This document shows, one piece after another, positions 25,171 through 34,230 of a stretch of 64,000 bases of DNA; position 1 is the first letter of the stretch; each line of letters begins with the position of its first letter. The notes under the pieces were generated by a model, which saw nothing but the letters and a program-made list of their open reading frames with translations, made no database searches and was not told the origin of the DNA. Origin of the DNA: Deinococcales bacterium (GTDB lineage Bacteria; Deinococcota; Deinococci; Deinococcales; JAAFIG01); the NCBI GenBank assembly GCA_025352125.1, contig JANXTZ010000024.1, positions 1 through 64,000 of the forward strand, written 5' to 3'. Both the position numbers and the translations under genes were made by a program.

Positions 25171-26627
25171 GGTTGCTGGGTAAAAAAACCTCGAGCCTGC
25201 TGCTTATTGTGGTGATCATTTTGCTGGCGTTTGCGGTGGCGCAAAATACAACGCCCAGCAAGGTCTTAATGGTCGGCACGACAAAACTCAAAGCGATTTT
25301 TCCTGGCGCAAACAGCATTGCCTACACCTCAGTCACAGAATTTGCCACGGCACTGGGTCTGGATTTGAATGTCACCAACGATTCGGTGATTCTGGTCCAG
25401 GGTGGACGAACCATTGGTTTGACCCTGATCGATTCTGCCAGTGACGCCAGCACCTACACCAAGGCACTCGAGATCAACGGCATCAAATCCAAGGGTCAGG
25501 CGGCGGGACGCAGTGTGAATACCATTGTTGTGCCAGTCAAAGCCGTGGCTGAGGCGGCGGGCGCAACCGTATCGGATTCTGGCAATCAAATCGATGTGTT
25601 GATCGATCCAGCCATCTTGAAAGGCGTGGGCAAAGAAACTGGACCGACCTCGGACCGTGTGGCGCTCTCGGTGTCTCGAGATGTTGGCTTCACGTCTCGG
25701 ATTGAGGGCGATACCCTGGTGGTTTACCTGCGCAACACGGTTGGCGAGAACAACCCCTGGGAGGTGGGCGGCAAATATATTGATGTCTTAAACATCAACA
25801 CCGTGGGCAATAAGATCGAGGTACGAACCAAACTCGCGCCAACAGTGGGCTACAACGTTTACGGCATCGCGGCGAGCGAGGGCGTTGACGGTCAACCGAT
25901 TCCCGCCCGGGTGGTGATCGATGTTGGCTCGAGGTATGAACGAGTCACAACGGCTCTGGATTCGCATTCAATTGTTGTGGTCTTGGACCCTGGACACGGC
26001 GCTGACGATGTTGGGGTCAGTGTTGATAGTCTGAAAGAAAAAGACCTGACGTTACGGTTTGCGCTCCTTGTCGGCAAACTTCTGACCTCCAAAGGCATCA
26101 ACGTCAAATACACCCGCACCAACGACAGCAACCCGAGTTTGGATGAGCGCCGCGAGATGAGCTTGACCAGCGATGTGTTTCTGAGTTTTCACGCCTCCAA
26201 TTTGCCAGGTTCGACCACTTCAGGCGTGCAAATTTACCACCTCGGGTCGGTTGCGCCTGACGGCATCGTCAAGGGCGCTCGAGAGGCGCTGGAAAAAGGA
26301 ACCAATTCGTCTGACAAGCGTCACCTCGAGGCAATTGTTTCCTCGAGCAATGCTGGTGGCGTCCTGGCAGAAGCCATCAGCTCCAATGTCATGACCGATC
26401 CAAATGTCTTTGCCACCGTCCTGTCTGGGCAGACTCAAGTGGTGCTCGAGCGGGCATCCAAAGCCGCGAATTTGATCGAATTGGGTTTCTTGTCTGACCC
26501 CAAAGACCTTGCCCGTTTGGAGGACCCACTTGAACTCAAAAAACTGGCATTGACCGTCATGCGCGGTGTGATGACCTACCTGGCGCCGCAACTGGCAACG
26601 ATCAAAAAACCGGTGGGCAACAAATGA
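25167..26627 (+). CDS. N-acetylmuramoyl-L-alanine amidase (Amidase_3) with N-terminal stalk domains
   Basis: This 486-residue exported protein has an N-terminal hydrophobic segment (SSLLLIVVIILLAFAVAQ), two beta-rich regions similar to copper-amine-oxidase N-like/AMIN domains (about 30-260), then an Amidase_3 domain. The zinc and catalytic residues are visible: VVLDPGHG (about 271-278), Glu in LKEKDLTL, His in FLSFHASN, and Glu in LIELGFLSDPKD. It cleaves the amide linking muramic acid to the peptide and probably helps daughter-cell separation. It overlaps smpB and the GerMN gene by 4 bases each. Confidence 0.92.
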   Translation: MRLLGKKTSSLLLIVVIILLAFAVAQNTTPSKVLMVGTTKLKAIFPGANSIAYTSVTEFATALGLDLNVTNDSVILVQGGRTIGLTLIDSASDASTYTKALEINGIKSKGQAAGRSVNTIVVPVKAVAEAAGATVSDSGNQIDVLIDPAILKGVGKETGPTSDRVALSVSRDVGFTSRIEGDTLVVYLRNTVGENNPWEVGGKYIDVLNINTVGNKIEVRTKLAPTVGYNVYGIAASEGVDGQPIPARVVIDVGSRYERVTTALDSHSIVVVLDPGHGADDVGVSVDSLKEKDLTLRFALLVGKLLTSKGINVKYTRTNDSNPSLDERREMSLTSDVFLSFHASNLPGSTTSGVQIYHLGSVAPDGIVKGAREALEKGTNSSDKRHLEAIVSSSNAGGVLAEAISSNVMTDPNVFATVLSGQTQVVLERASKAANLIELGFLSDPKDLARLEDPLELKKLALTVMRGVMTYLAPQLATIKKPVGNK

Positions 26628-27226
26628 GGGTCTGGAATTACCTCAAACGCATTCCTGGCTGGTTTTTGACCCCCTGGAACATCATTGCCTTGATGTTGTT
26701 TGTGGTGATGTTTTTGATTCGCAATTCTCAGTTGCAACCCGTGACCGTCGAACTCGATCCGTCCTTGACAGGGGCGCAAGAAAAGGGTGATGTCCAACTC
26801 GAGATGAAATTGTACTACTCGAGCCTGGACGCCAAACGCTTTGAGATTGAAACCCGCAACGCACGACTTGAAACCGACTCCTTGACCACTCGAGCCAGCC
26901 GCACCATCAACGAGTGGTTGTCGGGACCGAGCAGCAAAGATTCGTTCAGTCCGTTTCCCAGCAACCTGTCTGGTTTGGACGTGCAAAAACCGGTGGTGTT
27001 CGCCCGCAAAGACACGGTTTTTGTCAGCGTGCCCAGGGTCTGGCGCTCCATTCAACTGGGCAGCAACGGCGAATTGTTGCTGTATTGCGGTTTGGCAAAC
27101 AGTTTGCTGGACCTCAAAGATGTCAAAAACGTGCAGTTTCTCGAGGCTGGAAAACGGGTCGAAACCATCGGCGGACACCTCAGCACCCTGCAACCGTTCA
27201 CGCTCAAAGAATGTCGCGGTGGTTGA
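26624..27226 (+). CDS. GerMN-domain protein, membrane anchored
   Basis: This 200-residue protein has one N-terminal membrane helix (WNIIALMLFVVMFLI, about 18-32) and an extracytoplasmic GerMN-like domain (VQLEMKLYYSSLDAKRFEIETR, then RTINEWLSGP and a C-terminal LYCGLANSLLDLKDVKNVQFLEAGK). GerMN modules occur in germination proteins and in cell-envelope lipoproteins of non-sporulating bacteria. The 4-base overlap with the amidase gene points to joint work on peptidoglycan. No spore genes are nearby, so a germination role is not implied. Confidence 0.8.
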   Translation: MRVWNYLKRIPGWFLTPWNIIALMLFVVMFLIRNSQLQPVTVELDPSLTGAQEKGDVQLEMKLYYSSLDAKRFEIETRNARLETDSLTTRASRTINEWLSGPSSKDSFSPFPSNLSGLDVQKPVVFARKDTVFVSVPRVWRSIQLGSNGELLLYCGLANSLLDLKDVKNVQFLEAGKRVETIGGHLSTLQPFTLKECRGG

Positions 27227-27229
27227 TTC

Positions 27230-30200
27230 GTGAGCGTGCGGGTGCGGTCGGTCACCATTGTGGGTTTCAAATCGTTCGGCGAAAAAGTCAGGCTCGAGTT
27301 TCATCCCAAGATCAATGCGGTGATCGGACCGAACGGTTCGGGAAAATCAAACGTGATTGAAGGCATTCGTTGGGCTTCGCACACCGCCCGCACCCGAGAG
27401 TTGCGGGTGCGTGAAAGTGCCGAACTGATTTTTCACGGGTCACTGGGCAAAGCCCCGCTCGGCATGGCGGAGGTCGAACTCGAACTCGAGCAATTCGAGG
27501 GTGCGAACCTGAACATTGCGCGGCGCTTGTACCGTGACGGTGACAGCGACCTCGAGCTGGCGGGCAAAACGATTCGGGTGCGTGACTTGCACGATGTCCT
27601 GCGCGGCTCGGGGCTTGGACCAGGTGGGCTTGCCGTGGTCGGGCAGGGCGAAATAGGCGCGGTGATCGGCGCGAATCCCGAAACGATGCTGGGGTATCTC
27701 GAGGAGGCGGCGGGTTTATCGCGTGCCACGCACCGCCGCGCCCAAAGCATCGAAAGGCTCGAGCAAGCCAAACTGCACTTGGAACGGGCGATGGATTTGA
27801 CCCTTGAGGTCAAGCAGCGCGTGACGAAACTCGAGAGGGATGCGCGTGCGGCGCTCGAGGCGGCAAGTTTAAATCTGGAAGTCAAAACCTTGGAGACCGC
27901 GATTCAACGCCACCGCATCCGGACGCTGATGGACGAAATTGCCTTGCTCGAGAAAGAAAGCCACGAAACGCAGGCGCTCTCGGACCGGGCGTCAATCGGC
28001 ATTCAAGCCGCCAGCCAGGGACTCGAGCAAACCAGAATCAAGCGCGAAACCAGCCAACTCGAGTTTGCCAGTCGGAGCGCCGAAGTTGAAAGACTTCAAG
28101 GTGAAGCCAAGGCATTGCGCGAACGAGCCAGCGCCGCCGATTCCAACCTTCACGCCCTGGTGCGTGAACAACAAAACCTTGAATCGGAGCAAGAAAACCT
28201 CTCAAAACTCGAGCCTCCAGTGCCACCAGTTGTGCCAGAGAACAATCTTTCCAAGCTCGAGAAAGCGCTGGAGGATGCAAGATTTGCGCTACGCGATTTT
28301 GAATTGCGAGAATTGCAAGCCAGAAAAAATTACGGTGAAGCCCGCACAAGGCGCGATTTTGAATTGCAAGAATCGAGCCAGCGCCGCGAGAAACTGGCTG
28401 CCATGACCGCCGAGCGCGAAACCATCTTGGTCGAGTTCAACACCTGCAAGACCGAACTCGAAATGATCGGGTTGGAACTCAAAAATGCCCAGAACCGAGC
28501 CGACGACACGCGAGCCGAATTTGAAGCCTCCAACAAAATGCTCGACAAACTCGAGCGCGAATCGAGCCTGGTGTCCAGCCGAATCTCCGAAAACGGCACC
28601 CGAGCCGCAGAGTTACGGGCGGCGCGAACCCCGATTCAAAAAGAACATGCCCGACTCGAGGCGACCCGTCAATCTCGAGCGAATTTGTCCGAAGGTCCGC
28701 GCAAGGCTTTAAATTCCAAAGTCGAAGGCATCATTGGACCGGTGGCTGATCTGATTTTTGTACCAGAACAGCTCGAGACCGCCTTGGGCGCAGCCTTGGG
28801 GCGGCGGATCGAACAGATTGTGGTGCAAAATGGTGAGGTCGCCAAAGCCGTGATTGAACACCTGAAGCGCATCGGTGGTCGAGCCACGTTTTTGCCGCTC
28901 GAGATTTTGCGGGCACGACCAAGGCGTGAAATGCCAATCGTCAGCGAAAAAGGTGTGCTGGGATTTGCCGCCGATCTGATCCAGTCCGAATACCGAATCG
29001 TGGTTGACACCTTGCTGGGCGACACGCTGGTGATCGAAAATCTGGACATTGCCCTCAAGCTCGCCAAGAAGTTTCCAAACCGCCCGAGGCTGGTGACGCT
29101 CGAGGGAGAACTGCTCGAGGCGGGTGGCGCTGTGACCGGCGGCAAGGGGCGCGACACGGCGGGGGAGACGTTCGCCGAAAACCGCAGGTTATCTGAAGCC
29201 AAAGCCGAACTCGTGCGACTCGAGCAAGATTTGGCAGCCATCGAACAAATACTCCTTGAAGACCGCAATTCCGCCCAAAGCAGCCGCGAGGCAGTTGTCC
29301 GAGCCGATCAGCGCCTCAAGAACAACCGTGAAAACCTCGACGCGGCACGAAACAGCATCCTGGCACTCGAGACCCGTCAAGACAGCCTGAACAGCCGCGT
29401 CGGACAACTCGAGGTTCGTTTGAAAAACCTTTCGACCGCAGGGGAGGGCGAACTTGAATCAGGTGGTTCAGGCATTGACCTCTCGCCGCTCGAAAGCTTG
29501 ATTGTTGCCGCCAGCGATCAACTTGCCCAGGCTCGAGAAACGGAGCGAAACAGCGACGCAAATCTGCGCGAAGCTCGGCAAAAAATTGCTATTTTTGCCG
29601 AGCAACAACGCACTTTTGATGCCGCAACGGCACGGTTCCAGCAATCCAAAATGCGCCTCGAAATCATCCGCAGTCGGCTCGAGGAACTGCATTTGGCGCA
29701 GTATGAGATTCAAAATCGTTTGGCTGAAGCCAACCCCGAAATTTTGCGTCTGGAAGATCGTGCAAAATCTTTGGACCTCGACGCGATTCGAGCCGAATTG
29801 ACCCAACTCGAGACTGGACGCAAGCAGTTTGAGACCGAACTAGCCAGCCAGACCCGCAACCTGTCCGAAACCCGCGAGAAACTCGAGAATCAAAAACTTG
29901 CCAAAGCGCGGCGAGAAGCCAACCTCGAGACGTTGATTCAAGATTTGCTCGGACGCGACCTCGAACTGACACCAGTGAACGATACCGAACTGGAAATTTT
30001 ACTGGATCAACCCAATCCAGAGGGCACGGCGCGAACCTGGGCGGCTCGGGTCAACCAAATTCGGACTCGACTGGATGACCTGGGTGCGGTCAATCCGCTT
30101 GCCAAAGACGAATATGAAATTGAATCCAAACGCCTGACGGACCTTGAGACAGGAATTGCCGACTCGAGCGCCGCCGTGTTGGAACTCGAGACCGCGCTGG

Positions 30201-30712
30201 ACCAACTCGAGCGTGAAGTCACCAGCAAGCTGCGCGACAGCATCAAACGCGTCACCGAAGCCTTCCGCGCCCATATTCTCGAGTTGCTCGGCGGCGAGGG
30301 GGAGGTCGAGTTGGTGCGCGACGAGGCGGGAGCGCTCGAGGGTCTGGCACTGCGTGTCACACCAAAAGGCAAACGCACGCGGTCACTGCACTTGCTGTCC
30401 ACCGGCGAACGAACGATGGCAGCACTGGGTTTCTTGTTTGCCCTCGCCCAAGCCCCAGAAGATTCTCGAGGATTGCCGCTGGCGGTGCTCGATGAGGTGG
30501 ACGCGCCACTCGATGAAGCCAACATCAGGCGTTTCACCCAATTCTTACGGGTGCTTGCCGACAAAGGCACGCAATTTATTTTGGTCACCCACCAGAAAGC
30601 CACGATGGAAATTGCCGATGCACTCTGGGGCGTGACCACAGACGCCAGCGGTGTCTCGAGGACGTTCAGCATCCGCAATGAAGCGATTGAACAATTTGCG
30701 GTTGTGCACTGA
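27230..30712 (+). CDS. smc: Chromosome segregation protein SMC
   Basis: This 1160-residue protein has the full SMC layout: N-terminal Walker A GPNGSGKSN (about 33-41), a long coiled coil, a hinge at about 490-600 (IGPVADLIFVPEQLETALGAALGRR), a second coiled coil and a C-terminal head with signature LSTGERTMAALGF (about 1056) and Walker B LAVLDEVDAPLDEAN (about 1085). The signature has Thr where most ABC ATPases have LSGGE, a form also found in Deinococcus. It condenses and segregates the chromosome with ScpA and ScpB, not in this window. I counted 28 CTCGAG sites in 27,001-30,000, nearly all inside this gene. Confidence 0.97.
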   Translation: MSVRVRSVTIVGFKSFGEKVRLEFHPKINAVIGPNGSGKSNVIEGIRWASHTARTRELRVRESAELIFHGSLGKAPLGMAEVELELEQFEGANLNIARRLYRDGDSDLELAGKTIRVRDLHDVLRGSGLGPGGLAVVGQGEIGAVIGANPETMLGYLEEAAGLSRATHRRAQSIERLEQAKLHLERAMDLTLEVKQRVTKLERDARAALEAASLNLEVKTLETAIQRHRIRTLMDEIALLEKESHETQALSDRASIGIQAASQGLEQTRIKRETSQLEFASRSAEVERLQGEAKALRERASAADSNLHALVREQQNLESEQENLSKLEPPVPPVVPENNLSKLEKALEDARFALRDFELRELQARKNYGEARTRRDFELQESSQRREKLAAMTAERETILVEFNTCKTELEMIGLELKNAQNRADDTRAEFEASNKMLDKLERESSLVSSRISENGTRAAELRAARTPIQKEHARLEATRQSRANLSEGPRKALNSKVEGIIGPVADLIFVPEQLETALGAALGRRIEQIVVQNGEVAKAVIEHLKRIGGRATFLPLEILRARPRREMPIVSEKGVLGFAADLIQSEYRIVVDTLLGDTLVIENLDIALKLAKKFPNRPRLVTLEGELLEAGGAVTGGKGRDTAGETFAENRRLSEAKAELVRLEQDLAAIEQILLEDRNSAQSSREAVVRADQRLKNNRENLDAARNSILALETRQDSLNSRVGQLEVRLKNLSTAGEGELESGGSGIDLSPLESLIVAASDQLAQARETERNSDANLREARQKIAIFAEQQRTFDAATARFQQSKMRLEIIRSRLEELHLAQYEIQNRLAEANPEILRLEDRAKSLDLDAIRAELTQLETGRKQFETELASQTRNLSETREKLENQKLAKARREANLETLIQDLLGRDLELTPVNDTELEILLDQPNPEGTARTWAARVNQIRTRLDDLGAVNPLAKDEYEIESKRLTDLETGIADSSAAVLELETALDQLEREVTSKLRDSIKRVTEAFRAHILELLGGEGEVELVRDEAGALEGLALRVTPKGKRTRSLHLLSTGERTMAALGFLFALAQAPEDSRGLPLAVLDEVDAPLDEANIRRFTQFLRVLADKGTQFILVTHQKATMEIADALWGVTTDASGVSRTFSIRNEAIEQFAVVH

Positions 30713-30734
30713 ACATCAAAACCTGCCAGATATT

Positions 30735-30749
30735 TTGACATTGGGTCAA
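30735..30749. promoter_or_regulatory. Palindrome upstream of the photosensor operon
   Basis: TTGAC-ATTGG-GTCAA is a perfect 5-bp dyad with a 5-base centre, about 50 bases upstream of the operon's -10 box. It may be an operator. Confidence 0.4.
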
Positions 30750-30797
30750 ACCTTAGAGCAATCAAAGCCGGTGCGGTGAAATTCGCACACCTCAAGG

Positions 30798-30803
30798 TAT
30801 AAT
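30798..30803 (+). promoter_or_regulatory. Consensus -10 box of the photosensor/diguanylate cyclase operon
   Basis: A perfect TATAAT lies 49 bases before TTG 30853, so this message has a leader and a ribosome site (GGAGG), unlike many genes in the window. No clear -35 is present at 17 bases. Confidence 0.55.
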
Positions 30804-30852
30804 TGTGTTGCATACTACAGAGAATCGATCTCTGCAATTTTTGGAGGCTCAG

Positions 30853-31221
30853 TTGAAAATTGAAACCATGCTGTTTGACAACCTCAACGTCTCCATGCTC
30901 GATCAACTCAGCGACCAAGACCTTGATTTGCTCGAGTTTGGAGTGGTTGCCATGGACATTGAAGGCAAGGTTTTGGCTTACAACACAACCGAATCGCGTT
31001 ATTCGGGATTGTCGCCAGATCGTGTGCTGGGACGCCACTTTTTTACCCAAGTTGCCCCATGCACCAACAACCAGATCGTTGCAAAGCGCTTCAACGAACA
31101 AGAATTCGATGTCACAATCGATTACACGTTTGCGCTGCGCATGAAACCAATTCCGGTCAAGTTGCGCATGATTCGCGGCGCTGACCTCAAACGCATGTAC
31201 CTATTGGTGGAATGGAGATGA
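30853..31221 (+). CDS. pyp: Photoactive yellow protein (PYP) homologue, predicted blue-light sensor
   Basis: From TTG 30853 (GGAGG 30843-30847, 5 bases upstream) the product is 122 residues, close to the 125 of Halorhodospira PYP, and aligns along its length. The chromophore residues are kept: Tyr43 and Glu47 (LAYNTTE; Tyr42 and Glu46 in PYP), Cys70 in QVAPCT (Cys69, which bonds p-coumarate), and Tyr91, Phe93 and Met97 in DYTFALRM (Tyr94, Phe96, Met100). The regions LDLLEFGVVAMDIEGKVLAYN and RVLGRHFF also match. Differences are Ser for Thr50 and Leu for Arg52. An in-frame GTG at 30805 would precede any probable transcription start and is rejected. It is coupled to a diguanylate cyclase. Photoactivity is inferred; no tyrosine ammonia-lyase or coumarate ligase gene is nearby. 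Confidence 0.8.
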   Translation: MKIETMLFDNLNVSMLDQLSDQDLDLLEFGVVAMDIEGKVLAYNTTESRYSGLSPDRVLGRHFFTQVAPCTNNQIVAKRFNEQEFDVTIDYTFALRMKPIPVKLRMIRGADLKRMYLLVEWR

Positions 31222-32504
31222 ACGACACCGCCACACCAGAACAACAACTCGAGGAACTGCTGCAATTCGTTTACCTGATGCCGGTCGCCATCATCAAACT
31301 CAACGAACACGGCAACATCGACATGCTCAATCCGGTGGCAGTTCAGTTGTTGGCAGAAATTGGCATCGACAGTGGAACGATCAGTGGACGCAAATTGATG
31401 GATGGTTTGATTCCTGGACTCTGGGAACGTTGGAACACCACGTCTGGAGAACAGGGTTTAACATCGGCTCCCGAGCGGATTACAGTGTATGCCCTTGGTG
31501 GCAAGACCCACCACTTGGTGCTCAGGTTGGTGCGTTCTGATACCGCGTGCACCATGATCTCGCTCGAGGATGTCACACAGACCATCAATCAGGAACGAGA
31601 ACTCGCCAGACAACGCCAACAAATAGGGGTTCTGATCGAACACATTCACGGATACTGCGTTGCCCTGCTCGACACCGGTGGCAGAATCAGCGAGTGGAAT
31701 CCCTCAATTGAACGGATGTTGGGACGCGACCAGGAAGCAACGGTTGGCGTTCCATTTTTGACACTGATTGATCCGAAAATCGTTTTGCATAACGATTTTT
31801 CCGAACTGGCTGATCGGGTGCGCGAACAGGGCTGGTGCAATATTGACGCGCCAATGCAGCACCGCGACGGCAGCCAGCTTTGGATCGAATCCATCATCAC
31901 ACCATTGGTTGAGGAAAACGGTCTGACCAGCGCTTACGTCGCCGTGATTCGAGATGTGACCCAGCAACATCAAACCTCTGAAATGCTGATATCCCAGGCG
32001 TTGACCGATCCGCTGACCGAATTGCACAATCGGCGTGGTCTCGAGCATCGGCTTCCTGGAATGCTCTCAAATCAGCGCAACCAAAAACTGTCGGCTTCCT
32101 GGATTGCGGTGGACATCGATCATTTCAAAACAGTCAATGACACCTTCGGTCATGACGCAGGCGACGATGTTTTGAAAGCGGTTGCCAGCATACTGCGTCA
32201 GGCAGTGCGTGACGATGATCTGGCGGTTCGCATGGGCGGAGAGGAATTTTTGGTTTTTTTGCCCAAAGCCACCACTGAGGGGGCACAAATTGTTGCCGAG
32301 CGAATGCGTCAACGCATTGAAGGCTCGACAGTGATTCATGACGGTCATGCGATTCGGGTCACCGCTTCTTTTGGGATCGCCCCGCAAACAATCGATCAGG
32401 TTTGGACTGAAGCGGTGACGATGGCGGATGCGTCGTTATATCTGGCAAAAACACAGGGAAGAAACCGAATTGTTGTGGCTCAATCGTCAGAATCTTCAAA
32501 CTGA
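31218..32504 (+). CDS. PAS-PAS-GGDEF diguanylate cyclase
   Basis: ATG 31218 overlaps the PYP stop (ATGA) and follows GGTGG by 7 bases; an in-frame ATG at 31212 also exists. The 428-residue protein has two PAS-like regions (about 12-120, FVYLMPVAIIKLNEHGNIDMLN; and about 135-255, GYCVALLDTGGRISEWNPSIERMLGR) and a C-terminal GGDEF domain (about 262-422). The active site is MGGEEF, an active form, and the inhibitory I-site RDDD lies five residues before it. It makes cyclic di-GMP from two GTP. No membrane helix is seen, so it is cytoplasmic. The upstream PYP protein is its likely partner. Confidence 0.93.
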   Translation: MNDTATPEQQLEELLQFVYLMPVAIIKLNEHGNIDMLNPVAVQLLAEIGIDSGTISGRKLMDGLIPGLWERWNTTSGEQGLTSAPERITVYALGGKTHHLVLRLVRSDTACTMISLEDVTQTINQERELARQRQQIGVLIEHIHGYCVALLDTGGRISEWNPSIERMLGRDQEATVGVPFLTLIDPKIVLHNDFSELADRVREQGWCNIDAPMQHRDGSQLWIESIITPLVEENGLTSAYVAVIRDVTQQHQTSEMLISQALTDPLTELHNRRGLEHRLPGMLSNQRNQKLSASWIAVDIDHFKTVNDTFGHDAGDDVLKAVASILRQAVRDDDLAVRMGGEEFLVFLPKATTEGAQIVAERMRQRIEGSTVIHDGHAIRVTASFGIAPQTIDQVWTEAVTMADASLYLAKTQGRNRIVVAQSSESSN

Positions 32505-32575
32505 ATTATCAAGTCGAGAAAACCACGTGCTGAACAATATAAAATGTCCCTTTCAGTCCTGTGCCATTTTAAGCC

Positions 32576-32598
32576 CCCTCGAGCCGTTCTCGAGGGTT
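32576..32598 (+). terminator. CTCGAG hairpin after the diguanylate cyclase
   Basis: CCCTCGAG (32576-32583) and CTCGAGGG (32589-32596) form an 8-bp stem with a 5-base loop. The T tract is only TT, so termination strength is uncertain. The remainder of the gap 32505-32802 shows no gene I can support. Confidence 0.5.
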
Positions 32599-32802
32599 AG
32601 AACACCCCACAATTGTTGAGAATTCAGCGTCAAACTTCTAAAATGACGTCACTCGAGGTTTGAACGATGAAACGCAAAAGCTCGAGGTTTATGAATCAAT
32701 CTCGACTGCCGGATTAGGCGCAAGTTGTCCGAAAATGCTGGCGAACTCTTTCCCGATTCGGGAACAACAATGTCTGTCATGTCCCGGTAACGATTGGGGG
32801 CT

Positions 32803-33867
32803 TCAATGTTCATCGGCTTGATCGCGCATGGTTTCCATTTTCTCGAGCGCCTCACGCCGAACATCCATGTCCATTTTGGCGTAAATCGCGCTGGTGTTGA
32901 CGCTGGCATGACCGAGAACATCGGCAACCACGTGTAAATCCCTGGTTGCACGGTAAAGGTGCGTTCCGGCGGTGCGGCGCAAGGTGTGCAAGCCCCACAT
33001 CGCGGCAGGCAAGCCCAACGTTTGGTAATAGCCTTTGGCAATGAACCGTGCCCCGTCGGTGGTCAAACGTTTTCCGCTCGAGTCATTTCTCGAAACGGAC
33101 ACCAACAATGCCGTTTCAGACGCTAGAATCTCGTTTCGCAAAACCATGCCTTGACGAACCTCGAGCCAGGTTTTGAGCAACATCATGACGTTTTTTGAGA
33201 GCGGTATGAAGCGTTGCTTGCCACCTTTGCCAGATTTTACAGTCAGCCGCTTCACGTCCATTTCAATGTCATTCACGTCCAAACTGACAATTTCCATTGC
33301 CCTTAAGCCAGCCGAACCACCCAATGCCAGCAACAACACATCTCGAGCGTGACGGGCATCATCGACGCCGTATTTAAGTGCGGGAGCCTCGAGCAAATCG
33401 CGGTACAAAGCAGGGGAGAGCGCATTTTTTCTCGAGTGGGCGGGCGTCGGGTCTTTCGGCGGTCTGACCTCTGTCGCCGGATTGCTGCTTGCCGCCTTCG
33501 CCCAGATCAACGCACGGTACATGGCACGTAAGCCGTACAGGTAGGCGGCAATCGAACCTGGAGTCAAACCTTCCTGCTGCAAGCCCACCATCCAGAATTC
33601 GACATCTTCAGCCTCGAGACGCGTCAACTCGAGCCTCGCGCCGTCACGATTGGCGAACTCGAGAAAACGCCGTACCGCCAGTTCGTACAATCGTCTGGTG
33701 TCGGGCGAGGTGTCGGCTTTGCGAGCACTTTTCAGGGTCAGGTAATGGTTTAAAAGCTCGAGCAGGGTTGTCACCTCTTGATCGTGGGCGGCACGCACGG
33801 CTTCGCGTTTGCGGTTTTCAGAATTCTGGAATTTGGAAACCAGTTGAAGCTCGAGTTTGCCGCTCAC
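32803..33867 (-). CDS. Tyrosine recombinase, XerC/XerD-like
   Basis: This 354-residue recombinase has an N-terminal SAM-like core-binding domain (about 30-145) and a catalytic domain with Arg in GSAGLRAMEIVSLD, Lys in SGKGGKQRFIP, HTLRRTAGTHLY, LGHASVNTSAIYAKMD and the nucleophile Tyr in that last block. Length and motifs fit Xer recombinases that resolve chromosome dimers; an integron or element recombinase is possible but no cargo genes are seen. Its GTG start overlaps the stop of a tiny membrane-protein gene by 4 bases. No dif-like 28-bp site was recognised nearby. Confidence 0.88.
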   Translation of the reverse strand: MSGKLELQLVSKFQNSENRKREAVRAAHDQEVTTLLELLNHYLTLKSARKADTSPDTRRLYELAVRRFLEFANRDGARLELTRLEAEDVEFWMVGLQQEGLTPGSIAAYLYGLRAMYRALIWAKAASSNPATEVRPPKDPTPAHSRKNALSPALYRDLLEAPALKYGVDDARHARDVLLLALGGSAGLRAMEIVSLDVNDIEMDVKRLTVKSGKGGKQRFIPLSKNVMMLLKTWLEVRQGMVLRNEILASETALLVSVSRNDSSGKRLTTDGARFIAKGYYQTLGLPAAMWGLHTLRRTAGTHLYRATRDLHVVADVLGHASVNTSAIYAKMDMDVRREALEKMETMRDQADEH

Positions 33868-34037
33868 GGTTTTGGCTTCCGCAGCATCACCAAGATCAGG
33901 ATGGAACTGAGTACACTGAGGATGATCACGCCCAGAATCAATTGATCTCGGGAGATGGCATTTGATATGAACGCAACGATGAGTGCAAACAGCACACCAA
34001 CCTCGAGCGCAATGATTGGAATCAGTTTCTGAATCAT
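33864..34037 (-). CDS. 57-residue two-helix membrane protein upstream of the recombinase
   Basis: ATG 34037 opens a 57-codon frame (MIQKLIPIIALEVGVLFAL...) with two hydrophobic helices (about 5-25 and 33-51) and a basic end (LRKPKP). Its stop overlaps the recombinase GTG start in a GTGA junction, and TATACT lies 9 bases before its ATG, so it looks like the promoter-proximal gene of a two-gene operon. I do not recognise the family. Confidence 0.6.
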   Translation of the reverse strand: MIQKLIPIIALEVGVLFALIVAFISNAISRDQLILGVIILSVLSSILILVMLRKPKP

Positions 34038-34230
34038 GATACGGTCAGTATATCATACTCGTGCTTAGTACAATAATCATAAGTATTAAGTGAAGGTCAA
34101 CTTTGAGTCTCGAAAGTTTTTCGCTTCAAGTCAGGGAATAACCGCTCGACCCCCATCGATTGCGTTACAATACTTTTTAGCATCAGACGAAAGCATCAAA
34201 AGTACAGTTCAAAACCTCAGGAGGTTCAAC

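Noticed and set aside
26624-27226. Spore germination role for the GerMN-domain gene
   Set aside because: GerMN domains also occur in non-sporulating bacteria, and the neighbours are wall, ribosome-rescue and chromosome genes.
30007-31101. 364-codon minus-strand open frame over the smc 3' end and PYP gene
   Set aside because: It crosses two supported genes and their promoter, and is Ser/Arg-rich with no recognisable fold.
32505-32802. dif-like site or tiny gene (16-codon frame at 32667-32717) beside the Xer-like recombinase
   Set aside because: No 28-bp site with the usual two half-sites was recognised, and the 16-codon frame after GAGG is too short to support.
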